Positions 17,140 through 26,310 of a DNA stretch of 64,000 bases are shown here, in pieces. Both the position numbers and the translations under genes were made by a program. The notes under the pieces are model-generated. The model worked only from the letters and a program-made list of their open reading frames with translations. It searched no databases and was not told the origin of the DNA. Source of the stretch: Bacteroidia bacterium (GTDB lineage: Bacteria; Bacteroidota; Bacteroidia; Flavobacteriales; Flavobacteriaceae); the NCBI GenBank assembly GCA_030428705.1, contig JAUIDI010000002.1:62001-126000 (forward strand), read 5' to 3'. The number at the start of each line of letters is the position of its first letter. The first letter of the stretch is position 1.

Positions 17140-17449
17140 GGTTCGAGGGGTTTGGTCTCGTTATAACCCTTCAACCGCTTTTTTGACGCGTTTCAATTCG
17201 GTAAAGTGTTCGATTTTGACGATAAAAGGGTCAAAAATCGATGAAAAACCAGATTTTGTAATCCTTAAAAAATGCTTGTAAGAACACATAATCGAAAAAA
17301 TCATACATTTAATCGATGTATTCGGCTGAAAACAAAGGCTTTGACTGAATCGATTCCTTTAATTCTTTCGAATTGCGTGATTAATTCTTAGCGATTTCGG
17401 TAAGTATTTGTAAATTTTAGCAACTAATAGGCTACAGAAAAACAAAATA
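17140..17449. other. 310-base divergent intergenic region
   Basis: Lies between small secreted protein gene 4 (minus) and msrA (plus). It holds a GGGTT/AACCC hairpin at 17148-17169, a TTTTGAC/GTCAAAA stem near 17215-17238, several TCGATT/AATCGA repeats, and a TAAATTTT sequence at 17411-17418 resembling a -7 element for msrA. I found no gene in it. Confidence 0.6.
17148..17169 (-). promoter_or_regulatory. Leader hairpin before small secreted protein gene 4
   Basis: GGGTT (17148-17152) and AACCC (17165-17169) form a short stem 9 bases before the ATG, the same position and similar sequence as the GGGTTA/TAACCC stem of gene 1. Confidence 0.4.
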
Positions 17450-18139
17450 ATGAAGATGAAGCTATTTAAAGTTACGATTCTAATTTTGGCGACTATGGTT
17501 TCGAGCAGTTGCCAGTCAAAAGTCACGGAGCACAAGCAGGTTGAAACTTCGAAACATATTGGAGAAAGTGTGGTTACTGTTCCCCAGGATTTAAAAAATT
17601 ATGAAACCGCCTATTTTGCAAGTGGTTGCTTTTGGTGCGTAGAAGCCATTTTCGAAAGTGTAAGGGGTGTCAAGGAAGTAATTTCGGGATATTCCGGTGG
17701 AAACGAGAAAAATCCGACTTATGAGCAAGTGGGGCGCGGACTTACCACCCACGCTGAAGCCGTAGAGGTTTATTACGACCCCAAGGAGGTTTCCTTTACC
17801 GAATTGGTCCAGGTATTTTTCGGATCGCACGACCCAACCAGTTTTAATAGGCAAGGTCCTGACAGGGGGCCACAATACCGATCCATCGCCTTTTATAAAA
17901 ACGAAGGTGAAAAGAAAATCATTGAAGACTATATAAAAGCGTTACGTGACCAAAAAGTCTACGATGCCCCTATCGTTACCGAAGTCACCGAATTTGATAA
18001 GTTCTATAACGCCGAAGATTATCATCAAGATTATGAACAAAAACACCCGAACAATTCATATATCAGAAATGTTTCGATACCGCGATTGAACCGGTTCAAG
18101 AAAAACTTCCCCGGATTTTTGAAGGAAGAGGCTCATTGA
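17450..18139 (+). CDS. msrA: Peptide-methionine (S)-S-oxide reductase, exported lipoprotein form
   Basis: Repairs the S-epimer of methionine sulfoxide in proteins. A lipoprotein-type signal (MKMKLFKVTILILATMVSSSC) and a ~40-residue linker precede the MsrA domain. The catalytic Cys is in YFASGCFWCVEAIFE, followed by the family motifs GYSGG and DPTSFNRQGPDRGPQYRS. Near the C-terminus is AEDYHQDYEQKHPNN. The lipobox implies an envelope location rather than the cytosol, as in many Bacteroidota. It is a single gene, 310 bases from its divergent neighbour. Confidence 0.95.
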   Translation: MKMKLFKVTILILATMVSSSCQSKVTEHKQVETSKHIGESVVTVPQDLKNYETAYFASGCFWCVEAIFESVRGVKEVISGYSGGNEKNPTYEQVGRGLTTHAEAVEVYYDPKEVSFTELVQVFFGSHDPTSFNRQGPDRGPQYRSIAFYKNEGEKKIIEDYIKALRDQKVYDAPIVTEVTEFDKFYNAEDYHQDYEQKHPNNSYIRNVSIPRLNRFKKNFPGFLKEEAH

Positions 18140-18243
18140 TTTCATGACATATTATTTGCGAAGAACCTGAGCGCACATTTCGATGGCTTATTGAAGTCTT
18201 TATTTTCGTATCTTTAGGAATCATCCCTTTAAAGTACTTGAAA

Positions 18244-20787
18244 ATGAGAACTTTATACAAATTCGTAGGTATTGCCCTAGTATGTCTTTTTGCCTTACAA
18301 GCCTTTAAAAGAATACCGCAAGAAAACATCCTGCTACAAAACATTATAAGCAAGCTCTTGATCTATAATACGAATGAAGGGCCTGAGAAAACCTACCTGC
18401 ACACCGACAAGGACTTTTACACCAACGGCGAGACCATTTGGTTCAAGACCTATTTGGTCGATGGCATTACCCACACCAAGAGCGATAAAAGCAAAGTCAT
18501 CTATGTTGAACTGGTCAACCCTCAAGATAGTATTATTGCAAAACGCAAGCTTTATGTAGATGCGCTGGGGGCCGCAGGCGATATCAAAATTTCGCCTGAA
18601 ATTCCGCAAGGGGATTACAAGCTAAGGGCCTACACCAAATATATGCTTAACGACGATGAGCCTGTCGTATTCGAAAAAGACCTTCCCATCTTTTTTCAGA
18701 AAGTCCATCCCAATTTTGAGGATAATATCCAACTACTTCCGGGCACGTTGAACGACTCCGGAGCAAGCAAAGAAATATCAGGCGATTACACCAAAAGACC
18801 AACAATACGGTTTTTTCCCGAAGGTGGGCATTCGGTGGCCGGTCTCCCTACTACAATGGGTCTTGAAGTAGCCGATGAAGAAGGTAACGGTGTTGCCCTG
18901 AAAGGCTCAATAAAAGATCAAAATGGTAACATAGTTACAGAATTTGAAAGCTTGGAATTCGGTCTCGGAAGCGTGAATTTCGTTCCCAGGCCCAACATGA
19001 AGTATTTTGCTAGCGTATTTTTGAACAACGAGGAGTTGACATTCCCCGTTCCTGAACCAGTTTCGAAGGGGTACGTATTGAGTGTGAAAAACCGTAGCGA
19101 TGATGTTCTGGTACAGGTAACGGGCAATATCGGAAAGAGTCTAGAGGGAACCGTTCTGATAGGGCATTTGAGGGGAAAAACCATTTTAAAGCGAGTAGGT
19201 CGATTCACTGATAAAAACGCATATGGAGTGAGATTACTTTCGGACGAACTTGAGTCGGGGGTCGCTCACTTTACATTGTTTGCTCCTGATGGAGAACCTG
19301 TTTGTGAACGATTAATTTTTGTGAATAACCCGGCCAATGAAACCAACTTATCCATTTCTGCGAATGTGAAAAACTATGGTTTCAGGGAAAAAGTCGCACT
19401 TGACCTGGCCCTCTCGGATGAAAATGGAAACCCTTTAAAAGGTAATCTATCAATGGGGGTAGTTACCAGTAGTAATAAAGCTGTTCGTTCGGCCACCAAT
19501 ATAAAAAGTTGGTTGCTGTTGAATTCGGATCTTGGCGGTACGGTTGCCGATCCCGATTATTTTTTTCAGGACGGTTCGAACGAAAGAAGGTTCTTGCTCG
19601 ACGCGCTCATGTTGACCCACGGATGGCGAAGGTTCATATGGCAGGATTTTTTAGAAGATGATGCGGACTCAAAAAGGCCATACCTCCCCGAAAAGGGCAT
19701 TATGATTACGGGTAAGACTTACGATTTCAAGAAACCAGACCTCCCCAAACATAGTAAGGTTACCCTTAATTTTCTAGGGAACGAATTGGTACAAGACCAA
19801 AAGGACACCCGTGACAACGGATCCTTCAGTTTCGGGCCGTACATTTTCAGCGACACGTTGGATGTTGTAGTTCAGGCAATAGATCCCGACACAAAAAGAC
19901 AGTCAAAGCAAAAAAACCTTTCCATAATTGTCGATGACCTTTCTCCTAAATTGTCGATACCCGAAACAGGTGAAAAAACCACTACGGCCAAGACGGTCGA
20001 AATGGCCCAAGAATACCTCAAGGAATCGCTGCATGAAAAAACAGTAGCTTTTCAATACGACCCAAAGGTAACCCGACTTGATGAAGTCGTGGTAACTGAG
20101 AAAAAAAAGACAAGAAATCAGATCATTACCGAAGTGGTAGGTGCCGAGCTTACATCAGGTCCTTTTTCCAAACGTGTTTTCACAGATTCGATAGTTAATG
20201 GCGACAGGGATGCCGTAATTGATCTATTGAATAAAGTTCCTGGCATAAATGTTTACGGCATGTATCCAGACCGTACGATTCGCGTACAAGGTATAAGGGG
20301 GGCACCTTTAATCTTAGTTGATGGCATTCCAAAAAGGTTAGAATTTTTGGAAGACATGCGGGCCAAGGATGTAATGCTGATTGATTTGGTAAAAGGTCCC
20401 GATGCCGCAATCTTTGGTACAAATTTAGCAACTGGAAGTGATGGGTCAGGAGTAATTGCCATTTATAGAAATAGAAAGCTCCCATTCGATGATATTGAAC
20501 CCTTAGATTATCCAGGGGTGACAAACTTTGAAATCCCTGGCTTTTACAAAACACGCGAATTCTATACCCCAAATTATGCCGAGCACAAACCTGAACACGA
20601 AAAACCCGACTATCGCACTACCCTCTTTTGGGAACCCAACTTGAAAATCGACAAGGACGGTAAGACTTCCATCGATTTCTATACCGGCGACAGTTCCGGG
20701 AGTTACACAGTAAAGGTCGAAGGCATGACCGATGATGGGCGTCCTGTAAGTAGTCTTCATACTATTGAGGTACAGGAACCAAACTGA
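18244..20787 (+). CDS. MG2-domain protein with C-terminal TonB-dependent receptor plug and no barrel
   Basis: An 847-residue exported protein. A hydrophobic N-terminal anchor or signal (LYKFVGIALVCLFALQAF) is followed by an alpha-2-macroglobulin MG2-like domain (KTYLHTDKDFYTNGETIWFK). After further beta domains, a TonB plug domain lies at about residues 640-740 (RDAVIDLLNKVPGINVYG, IRGAPLILVDGIPKRLEF). The ~600-residue beta-barrel of a real receptor is missing; the protein ends soon after with another MG-like strand region. Such proteins are common in Bacteroidota but not understood. I chose ATG 18244 over a TTG 6 bases upstream. A terminator follows. Confidence 0.85.
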   Translation: MRTLYKFVGIALVCLFALQAFKRIPQENILLQNIISKLLIYNTNEGPEKTYLHTDKDFYTNGETIWFKTYLVDGITHTKSDKSKVIYVELVNPQDSIIAKRKLYVDALGAAGDIKISPEIPQGDYKLRAYTKYMLNDDEPVVFEKDLPIFFQKVHPNFEDNIQLLPGTLNDSGASKEISGDYTKRPTIRFFPEGGHSVAGLPTTMGLEVADEEGNGVALKGSIKDQNGNIVTEFESLEFGLGSVNFVPRPNMKYFASVFLNNEELTFPVPEPVSKGYVLSVKNRSDDVLVQVTGNIGKSLEGTVLIGHLRGKTILKRVGRFTDKNAYGVRLLSDELESGVAHFTLFAPDGEPVCERLIFVNNPANETNLSISANVKNYGFREKVALDLALSDENGNPLKGNLSMGVVTSSNKAVRSATNIKSWLLLNSDLGGTVADPDYFFQDGSNERRFLLDALMLTHGWRRFIWQDFLEDDADSKRPYLPEKGIMITGKTYDFKKPDLPKHSKVTLNFLGNELVQDQKDTRDNGSFSFGPYIFSDTLDVVVQAIDPDTKRQSKQKNLSIIVDDLSPKLSIPETGEKTTTAKTVEMAQEYLKESLHEKTVAFQYDPKVTRLDEVVVTEKKKTRNQIITEVVGAELTSGPFSKRVFTDSIVNGDRDAVIDLLNKVPGINVYGMYPDRTIRVQGIRGAPLILVDGIPKRLEFLEDMRAKDVMLIDLVKGPDAAIFGTNLATGSDGSGVIAIYRNRKLPFDDIEPLDYPGVTNFEIPGFYKTREFYTPNYAEHKPEHEKPDYRTTLFWEPNLKIDKDGKTSIDFYTGDSSGSYTVKVEGMTDDGRPVSSLHTIEVQEPN

Positions 20788-20811
20788 TGAAGTACTTACG
20801 CGATATATCAC

Positions 20812-20838
20812 AAAGCGATCTATTTCCGGTCGCTTTTT
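20812..20838 (+). terminator. Intrinsic terminator after the plug-domain protein gene
   Basis: AAAGCGATC (20812-20820) pairs with GGTCGCTTT (one G-U) and is followed by a run of T. The stem core resembles those of the terminators at 1008 and 45669. Confidence 0.8.
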
Positions 20839-21014
20839 TATTTGTAGCTTTATGGGAATTTTTACATAATTCGTAACTTTTTTGGTTTCCATAATGGATT
20901 TTAGGCCTCGACACCATCATCTATGGCCAACCATGAAAACGAAAGGATAATTTCATCGAGCCGATATTATCCTCCCAAATAGTAATGAGAAGACCAATCA
21001 ATAAATAAAAAATC

Positions 21015-22343
21015 ATGACAACGAGACGCAATTTTATCAAAAAGACCTCGGCGGGTGCGACGGCAATGACCTTGGGAAGTATCATCATGCCGAAATGGGG
21101 GCATTCGAATATTCTTGGGGCGAACGACCATATCAACTGTGCGGTAATCGGTGTACGTAGTAGGGCCAAGGCTCATGTCAAGGCCATTAATGCCGACCCC
21201 AATGCCAAGATTATCTATAATTGCGATGTTGACGATGTAATTATCGAAGAGCACAATGCTTGGTGCCAAGAAAATATAGGTTATGTGCCGAAGGTGATGA
21301 AAGATTTTAGAAAAGTCTTGGAAGACAAGGATGTCGATGCTGTCTTTATTGCCACTCCCGAACATTGGCACGCCCCAATGGCCATTATGGCATTGCAGGC
21401 CGGCAAGCATGTATATGTAGAGAAGCCATGTAGCCATAATCCCCATGAAAATAATCTCTTGGTACAGGCCCAGAACAAATACGGTAAAAAAGTACAGATG
21501 GGCAATCAACAGCGTTCGGCAAAAACTTCAATAAACGCCGTTAATGATATCCGTAACGGAATTATCGGTGATGTTTTCAAGGGAGAAGCCTATTACTCGA
21601 ACAACCGTGGTTCGATAGGTAAGGGAAACAAAATCGATGTCCCTAAAACGTTGGATTGGGAACTATGGCAGGGTCCCGCCCCTAGAAAAGCTTATCAAGA
21701 TAACATCCATCCGTATAATTGGCACTGGTTTCGAAATTGGGGCACGGGCGAAATGCATAACAATGGTACCCACGAAGTGGATATCTGTCGTTGGGCATTG
21801 GGCGTTGATCTACCTGAAAGTGTTACTTCCTTTGGAGGAAAATATGCCTATGATGATGATTGGGAGTTTGTCGATAACCAACAGGTCACTTTCAAGTATC
21901 CCGGCAATAAATTCATAACTTGGACAGGGCACAGCCGCGGATTGATCCAGCCCAAACGACCAGGCCGAGGAATCACGATTTACGGAAGCAAAGGCACCAT
22001 AATGCTCGATCGTAATTTCTACAAGCTATTCGATCTGGGCGGAAATTTATTGAAAGAGGAAAAGGAAGGAGCCGCCAGTGCTACGACTAACACCCGAGGA
22101 GAGGGCCAATTGGATGTGAACCATGTCGGCAACTTCTTTGCCGCGATCAGAAAAGACGAAAGCCTTCAAGCCGATATCAACGATGCCAGTATCTCTACGA
22201 TGTTATGTCATCTAGGAAATATGGCACAGGATGCCGGGGAAACGTTGAAAATAGATCAAGCAACGGGTAAAGTATTGAACAACGAAAAAGCTATGAAAAA
22301 TTGGAAACGCGAATATGAAAATGGATGGGAGCCCAAAGTTTAA
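21015..22343 (+). CDS. Tat-exported Gfo/Idh/MocA family oxidoreductase
   Basis: A 442-residue NAD(P)-dependent oxidoreductase with a twin-arginine signal (TTRRNFIKKTSAGATAMTL). The Rossmann region has a changed glycine motif (CAVIGVRSRAKAHVKA rather than GxGxxG), so cofactor binding may differ or be tight. The EKP motif is intact (HVYVEKPCSHNPHEN). The catalytic-domain pattern WHWFRNWGTGEMHNNGTHEVD matches the large Bacteroidota and Planctomycetota exported subgroup. It lies 68 bases upstream of a second such gene on the same strand, probably one operon acting on sugars or polyols. Confidence 0.88.
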   Translation: MTTRRNFIKKTSAGATAMTLGSIIMPKWGHSNILGANDHINCAVIGVRSRAKAHVKAINADPNAKIIYNCDVDDVIIEEHNAWCQENIGYVPKVMKDFRKVLEDKDVDAVFIATPEHWHAPMAIMALQAGKHVYVEKPCSHNPHENNLLVQAQNKYGKKVQMGNQQRSAKTSINAVNDIRNGIIGDVFKGEAYYSNNRGSIGKGNKIDVPKTLDWELWQGPAPRKAYQDNIHPYNWHWFRNWGTGEMHNNGTHEVDICRWALGVDLPESVTSFGGKYAYDDDWEFVDNQQVTFKYPGNKFITWTGHSRGLIQPKRPGRGITIYGSKGTIMLDRNFYKLFDLGGNLLKEEKEGAASATTNTRGEGQLDVNHVGNFFAAIRKDESLQADINDASISTMLCHLGNMAQDAGETLKIDQATGKVLNNEKAMKNWKREYENGWEPKV

Positions 22344-22411
22344 ATCGCAAAACCTCGATCGACAATAAACCATAATTTCACGGTCAAAGAACCGAAACCT
22401 CAAATTAAATA

Positions 22412-23602
22412 ATGAAAAGAAGGGATTTTGTAGTTAAAAGCGGCTTGGCAACAACGGCAATAGCTACTTCCACATCGATCTTTGCCGGTATCTTAAATTC
22501 AAAAAATGCGAACGATATGATCAATATCGGCGTCATAGGTACGGGAGACCGTGGTGGTGGGTTAATTCCATTTATCAACGAAATCGAAAATTTAAATGTC
22601 ATTGCCTGTTGCGATATTCTTCCCCAACGATTGGAAAAGGGTTTGGGCAAAGTCGAAGGTATGGCCGAAGGCTACAAAGATTATCGAAAGCTACTTGATA
22701 ACCCCGATGTAGATGCCGTACTAATCGCCACACCTTTCAATACACATTCAAAAATCGCCATTGACGCCCTTGATGCCAGTAAACATGTATATTGCGAGAA
22801 AACTCTGGCCAAGGGGTTTTATGGCATACAAAACCTTGTCGAAAAAGTAAAGACATCGAACAAAACCTTCCAAACAGGGCATCAATACCACAGTTCTCGA
22901 CTCTACACCCACGTGGTGGATTTAATAAAAGATGGTAAAATTGGCAAAATCGCGGCCTTTGAATGCCAATGGAACCGAAATGGTGATTGGCGCAGGCCGG
23001 TTCCGAGTCCCGAATTGGAGCGTGCCATAAATTGGCGCATGTATCGTGAATTTTCAGGCGGGTTGGTCGCTGAACTATGCTCCCATCAACTGGATTTCGT
23101 TAACTGGGTGACCGAAAGTGTTCCTGAAAAAGTTATGGGAATCGGCGGCATCGACTATTGGAAAGACGGTCGAGAGACCTATGACAATGTGCATCTACTC
23201 TATGGTTATCCGAATGGGATCAAGGCCAAATTTACATGCTTGACGAGCAATGCCATGGACGATTACAAAATCAAAGTCATGGGCGATAAAGGCACTATCA
23301 TTTTGGATTATGTAAAAGCTTGGTTTTATCCCGAGGGAAAGAAAAACAGGGAAATCGGAAATGTAGACGGTGTCTCAGGCGCAACCGTAAAATGGGAAGA
23401 AGGAAAAGGTATTCCTATCGAAGTGGCCCATGACGATCCCAGCAAACAGGCACTTATCGATTTTCGCGACAGTATAGTGAATGGAAAAGAACCCATTTCA
23501 AATGTCGTTTCGGGTGCTAGGGCCGCAGTTTGTGTGCAAATGGCGCTCGATGCCATGTATCAAGATAAAATCGTAAACTGGGAATCCGGCCTTGGTCTCT
23601 AA
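22412..23602 (+). CDS. Tat-exported Gfo/Idh/MocA family oxidoreductase
   Basis: A 396-residue paralogue of the preceding gene. The signal has a twin-arginine start (MKRRDFVVKSGLATTAIAT). The glycine motif is standard (IGVIGTGDRGGGLIPF), and the family Lys is in HVYCEKTLAKG, where EKP is replaced by EKT. The substrate-side motif SGGLVAELCSHQLDFVNW carries the conserved His of the family. It probably forms a two-gene operon with the upstream paralogue. Substrate unknown; sugar oxidation in the periplasm is the usual inference. Confidence 0.88.
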   Translation: MKRRDFVVKSGLATTAIATSTSIFAGILNSKNANDMINIGVIGTGDRGGGLIPFINEIENLNVIACCDILPQRLEKGLGKVEGMAEGYKDYRKLLDNPDVDAVLIATPFNTHSKIAIDALDASKHVYCEKTLAKGFYGIQNLVEKVKTSNKTFQTGHQYHSSRLYTHVVDLIKDGKIGKIAAFECQWNRNGDWRRPVPSPELERAINWRMYREFSGGLVAELCSHQLDFVNWVTESVPEKVMGIGGIDYWKDGRETYDNVHLLYGYPNGIKAKFTCLTSNAMDDYKIKVMGDKGTIILDYVKAWFYPEGKKNREIGNVDGVSGATVKWEEGKGIPIEVAHDDPSKQALIDFRDSIVNGKEPISNVVSGARAAVCVQMALDAMYQDKIVNWESGLGL

Positions 23603-23682
23603 ACCGATATGCAATAAATTCTTTTTTGGGAGATAGTCGCCACTTGGAATCAGTAACGATCGGGAAGGAATAATGCTGCTTG

Positions 23683-25161
23683 TTATTCTTTGAGTACTAC
23701 ATCACTATACTTCGAGTTGATCGTGATAGACCGATCCGTATTATTTGTGAGGTAGTAACCCTTCTGTACCAAACTGTTCGAATTCTTGGTACGTTCCAAT
23801 TTCAGACTTGCCGGACCGGTAAACTTGGAAGAAACTCCATTAATGTAAACGATAAATGAAGAAGATGGCATTTCACAGTCCATTTCGGCATTCTGCAACG
23901 AAACATCAAGGGTCTTGAAATCTTTTCCGACCGTATTGATCCGAAGAGGCCCCAAATCGTTTTTTATGTAGGCACTTTTGACCAATCTGTCGATAACCAC
24001 ATCAGAAGAGGTAGCGCTCAACCTGAGGTCGAGCACTTCCTTCAAATCTATCCTATCCGAATAACTGGCCTTTAATTGACCATAGTTCCACTTTTGCACA
24101 CTGACCGGGGAATATGAGGCACTAATGTTCGTCGCATCGCCATCAATGGTACTGGCCAGCAGCGTAGCGTAAGACAATTTTGCATTTAGGTTCTTCGTAT
24201 TCTCCGCCAACTTGACTTCACCGTGCCGTACGTTCATCTTTATCTTGACCGATTTTGGCAATTTTACCTTTATGGTTTTCTTGACCTTATATTTTCTTTT
24301 TTCGGCACCATTCGAAAAATAGAACATATTGGGGCTTCCTCTCAAACTGTCCCTATCAATGATAATACCGTTCAATCGCATTCTGGCATGCTCTTGTTTT
24401 TCCCGGCTTTCCTCTAGAAGTGCTCGTGTTTTTTCGTGCATTTCGGCCCTTTTCTGATGCATCTTTTCCCGCTTTTCAAGTAGGTCTGCACGGTCTTTCT
24501 GCCTTTTTTCCATCAAAAGGGCGCGCTTTTCTTCCCTTTCGGCACGGCTTTCGGCCATACGTTTGCTCCATTCATCCAATTTTTTCTCGTAATCTTTGTC
24601 GAAGCTTTTGGAAAATTCCTCTTTCCACTCCTCCAAATATTTTTTACCATCCTTTTTAAAGGCATCATAATCGAATTCGGCCATGGGCATAGGCGGCATC
24701 GGAGGCACTTCGAACAACTCCGGAAAATCAGGAATCTCAGGTATAACGGCCAAGTCAAAAGACAAAGAATCCATATCAGGAATCACCGGATATTCAAACC
24801 GGAAATCAAAATTATCAAGACCATCGACCGAATGTCTGAAAAGCCATGAATTTTCGGCACCCGTGGTAATGGTCACCTTTTTGCTATTACCCACGATTTC
24901 GATATTGTCGTTTTTAAAATAATCTTCGGCCTCTTCGTCCGAGACCCCATCGAGCTCAATGGTTGCCTCGACAAGAATCTCATCTTGGTTCCACGTTTCG
25001 AATTCGATATCGGCATGGCTTGTATCGATATCCAATACGGCTTCTCCCGTGATATTGAAACGTTCTTTGAAGGTTTTGGTCTGCTTTTGTCCATAAACGC
25101 CTATGCTGATGAGACATAGGGCAAGAACAAAAGGTCTAAATCGTATTTGTGTCATGTTCAT
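23683..25161 (-). CDS. Exported coiled-coil and beta-repeat protein of an ECF sigma operon
   Basis: A 492-residue protein with a signal peptide (FRPFVLALCLISIGVYGQ). Residues ~30-120 and ~270-492 are beta-rich with repeated Ser/Asp/Val strands (SATSSDVVIDRLVKSAYI), resembling the DUF4097 putative-adhesin fold. Between them is a Pro-Met-rich linker and a highly charged coiled coil of about 90 residues (EKRALLMEKRQKDRADLLEK). It is the third gene of a sigma / membrane protein / exported protein operon and overlaps the second by 26 bases. This suggests an envelope-stress output or sensor. No specific function is known to me. Confidence 0.7.
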   Translation of the reverse strand: MNMTQIRFRPFVLALCLISIGVYGQKQTKTFKERFNITGEAVLDIDTSHADIEFETWNQDEILVEATIELDGVSDEEAEDYFKNDNIEIVGNSKKVTITTGAENSWLFRHSVDGLDNFDFRFEYPVIPDMDSLSFDLAVIPEIPDFPELFEVPPMPPMPMAEFDYDAFKKDGKKYLEEWKEEFSKSFDKDYEKKLDEWSKRMAESRAEREEKRALLMEKRQKDRADLLEKREKMHQKRAEMHEKTRALLEESREKQEHARMRLNGIIIDRDSLRGSPNMFYFSNGAEKRKYKVKKTIKVKLPKSVKIKMNVRHGEVKLAENTKNLNAKLSYATLLASTIDGDATNISASYSPVSVQKWNYGQLKASYSDRIDLKEVLDLRLSATSSDVVIDRLVKSAYIKNDLGPLRINTVGKDFKTLDVSLQNAEMDCEMPSSSFIVYINGVSSKFTGPASLKLERTKNSNSLVQKGYYLTNNTDRSITINSKYSDVVLKE

Positions 25162-25723
25162 TTTTTGATGATTTTAATTCGTTTAACTTTTCTCTTAATT
25201 TATGCAATAGCTGTAATCGTAACTGCAGGTTCTTGATCAAGGCATTTATAGTCTGATCGTTCGGGCCTATTTCGTTCAATTCGGCATTCAATCGATTGTA
25301 TTCAAGGTTCAATTCCGATAATCGGTCCATAAACCCATCGACCATCGCTTTGTTATCTTCAGAAATTTCAAGCTTCGAAAGTTCATAATTGATGTTGGCG
25401 ACATAATAGTTCTCCACTTTCTTTAAATCGGGCGAGAGATCGCCCAACGAAATACTTTCTGTTTTTTCGGTGCCATTATCCTTATTGACTATGGCCGTCT
25501 TTATTGGGTCATTGGTAGCATTCAATTGTTGATAGGCGAACCAACCGGCAGTAAGGAGCACTAAGACCGCAGCTGCAATCTTCAAAAAGACAAAAGATGG
25601 TTTTTTACTTTTCGGAAATTCATTTTCCATTCGGGCCAAAAAACGCTCTTCGTGGCCTTCCTTCATTCCGAACTTCTCGTTCCGACGTCGCTCTTCAAAT
25701 AGTTTTCTAAGATCCTGTCCCAT
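25136..25723 (-). CDS. Single-pass membrane protein, putative anti-sigma factor
   Basis: A 195-residue protein with a ~45-residue charged cytosolic N-terminus (LRKLFEERRRNEKFGMKEGH), one membrane segment (IAAAVLVLLTAGWFAY, about residues 49-66) and a helical periplasmic part with heptad-like Leu spacing (LKNLQLRLQLLHKLREKL). It has no cysteine, so it lacks the zinc-binding anti-sigma motif. It overlaps the ECF sigma gene by 17 bases and the downstream exported protein gene by 26. Position and topology suggest it restrains the sigma factor; sequence alone does not prove this. Confidence 0.7.
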   Translation of the reverse strand: MGQDLRKLFEERRRNEKFGMKEGHEERFLARMENEFPKSKKPSFVFLKIAAAVLVLLTAGWFAYQQLNATNDPIKTAIVNKDNGTEKTESISLGDLSPDLKKVENYYVANINYELSKLEISEDNKAMVDGFMDRLSELNLEYNRLNAELNEIGPNDQTINALIKNLQLRLQLLHKLREKLNELKSSKNEHDTNTI

Positions 25724-26249
25724 GTTTTTTGTGTTGTAACATTTCTTTTAACAACCCTTTTCCCCTCAATAATCGTGTTCTACAGTTCGATGGCGTCAAA
25801 CCCAGAACCTGTGCTATCTCGTTATGGTCATAGCCTTCCAGCAAAAACATCATGACCACGTATTTATATTTTTCGGGAAGACGTTCAATGCCTTCCCTGA
25901 CCTCTTCAACTGAAATCCCGTCATCGACTGCCCAATCCTCGTCCTCTTGAATGTGCATATAACCCTCATCCAGTGCCACCATTTTGTCTTTCTTTGTCTT
26001 TAGAAAGTCGATACTCTTATTGATGACTATCCGCTTTAACCAGGCCCCGAAACTGACATCCCCTTCGAACTGGTGTATTTTTTGAAAGGCCTTGATAAAC
26101 GATTCTTGAAGTACGTCTTCCGCATCGTCCGCATTTTTCAAAAACCGCATTGCTACACAGTACATGCCATCACAGTACTGCCTGTACAGTTTCATTTGTG
26201 CGCGTCGGTCGTTGGCCTTGCACTGTTCTACTACATCAATTTGAAACAT
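25707..26249 (-). CDS. ECF-type RNA polymerase sigma factor
   Basis: A 180-residue sigma-70 family factor with regions 2 and 4 only. Region 2 reads DAEDVLQESFIKAFQKIHQF and GAWLKRIVINKSIDFLKTKK. Region 4 reads LPEKYKYVVMMFLLEGYDHN followed by the helix-turn-helix EIAQVLGLTPSNCRTRLLRG. It leads a three-gene operon with a membrane protein and an exported protein. No SusD or FecR gene is next to it, so it looks like a stress-type ECF system and not a TonB transducer system. Confidence 0.95.
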   Translation of the reverse strand: MFQIDVVEQCKANDRRAQMKLYRQYCDGMYCVAMRFLKNADDAEDVLQESFIKAFQKIHQFEGDVSFGAWLKRIVINKSIDFLKTKKDKMVALDEGYMHIQEDEDWAVDDGISVEEVREGIERLPEKYKYVVMMFLLEGYDHNEIAQVLGLTPSNCRTRLLRGKGLLKEMLQHKKHGTGS

Positions 26250-26310
26250 TAGAACGTTTCGGTGTTGGTTTTAATAGCGTTGTTGTCTTAAGGACGATTA
26301 AAAAAACACG

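Noticed and set aside
17140-17449. Divergent gap examined for a tRNA or small RNA gene
   Set aside because: No cloverleaf, T-loop or clear terminator; only short hairpins.
24420-24659. Phe/Arg-rich plus-strand frame opposite the coiled-coil protein
   Set aside because: It results from the low-complexity charged coiled coil on the other strand.
25136-25723. Considered whether the membrane protein is a FecR-type or zinc anti-sigma factor
   Set aside because: It has no FecR domain, no cysteine and no neighbouring SusC/SusD or TonB receptor genes.
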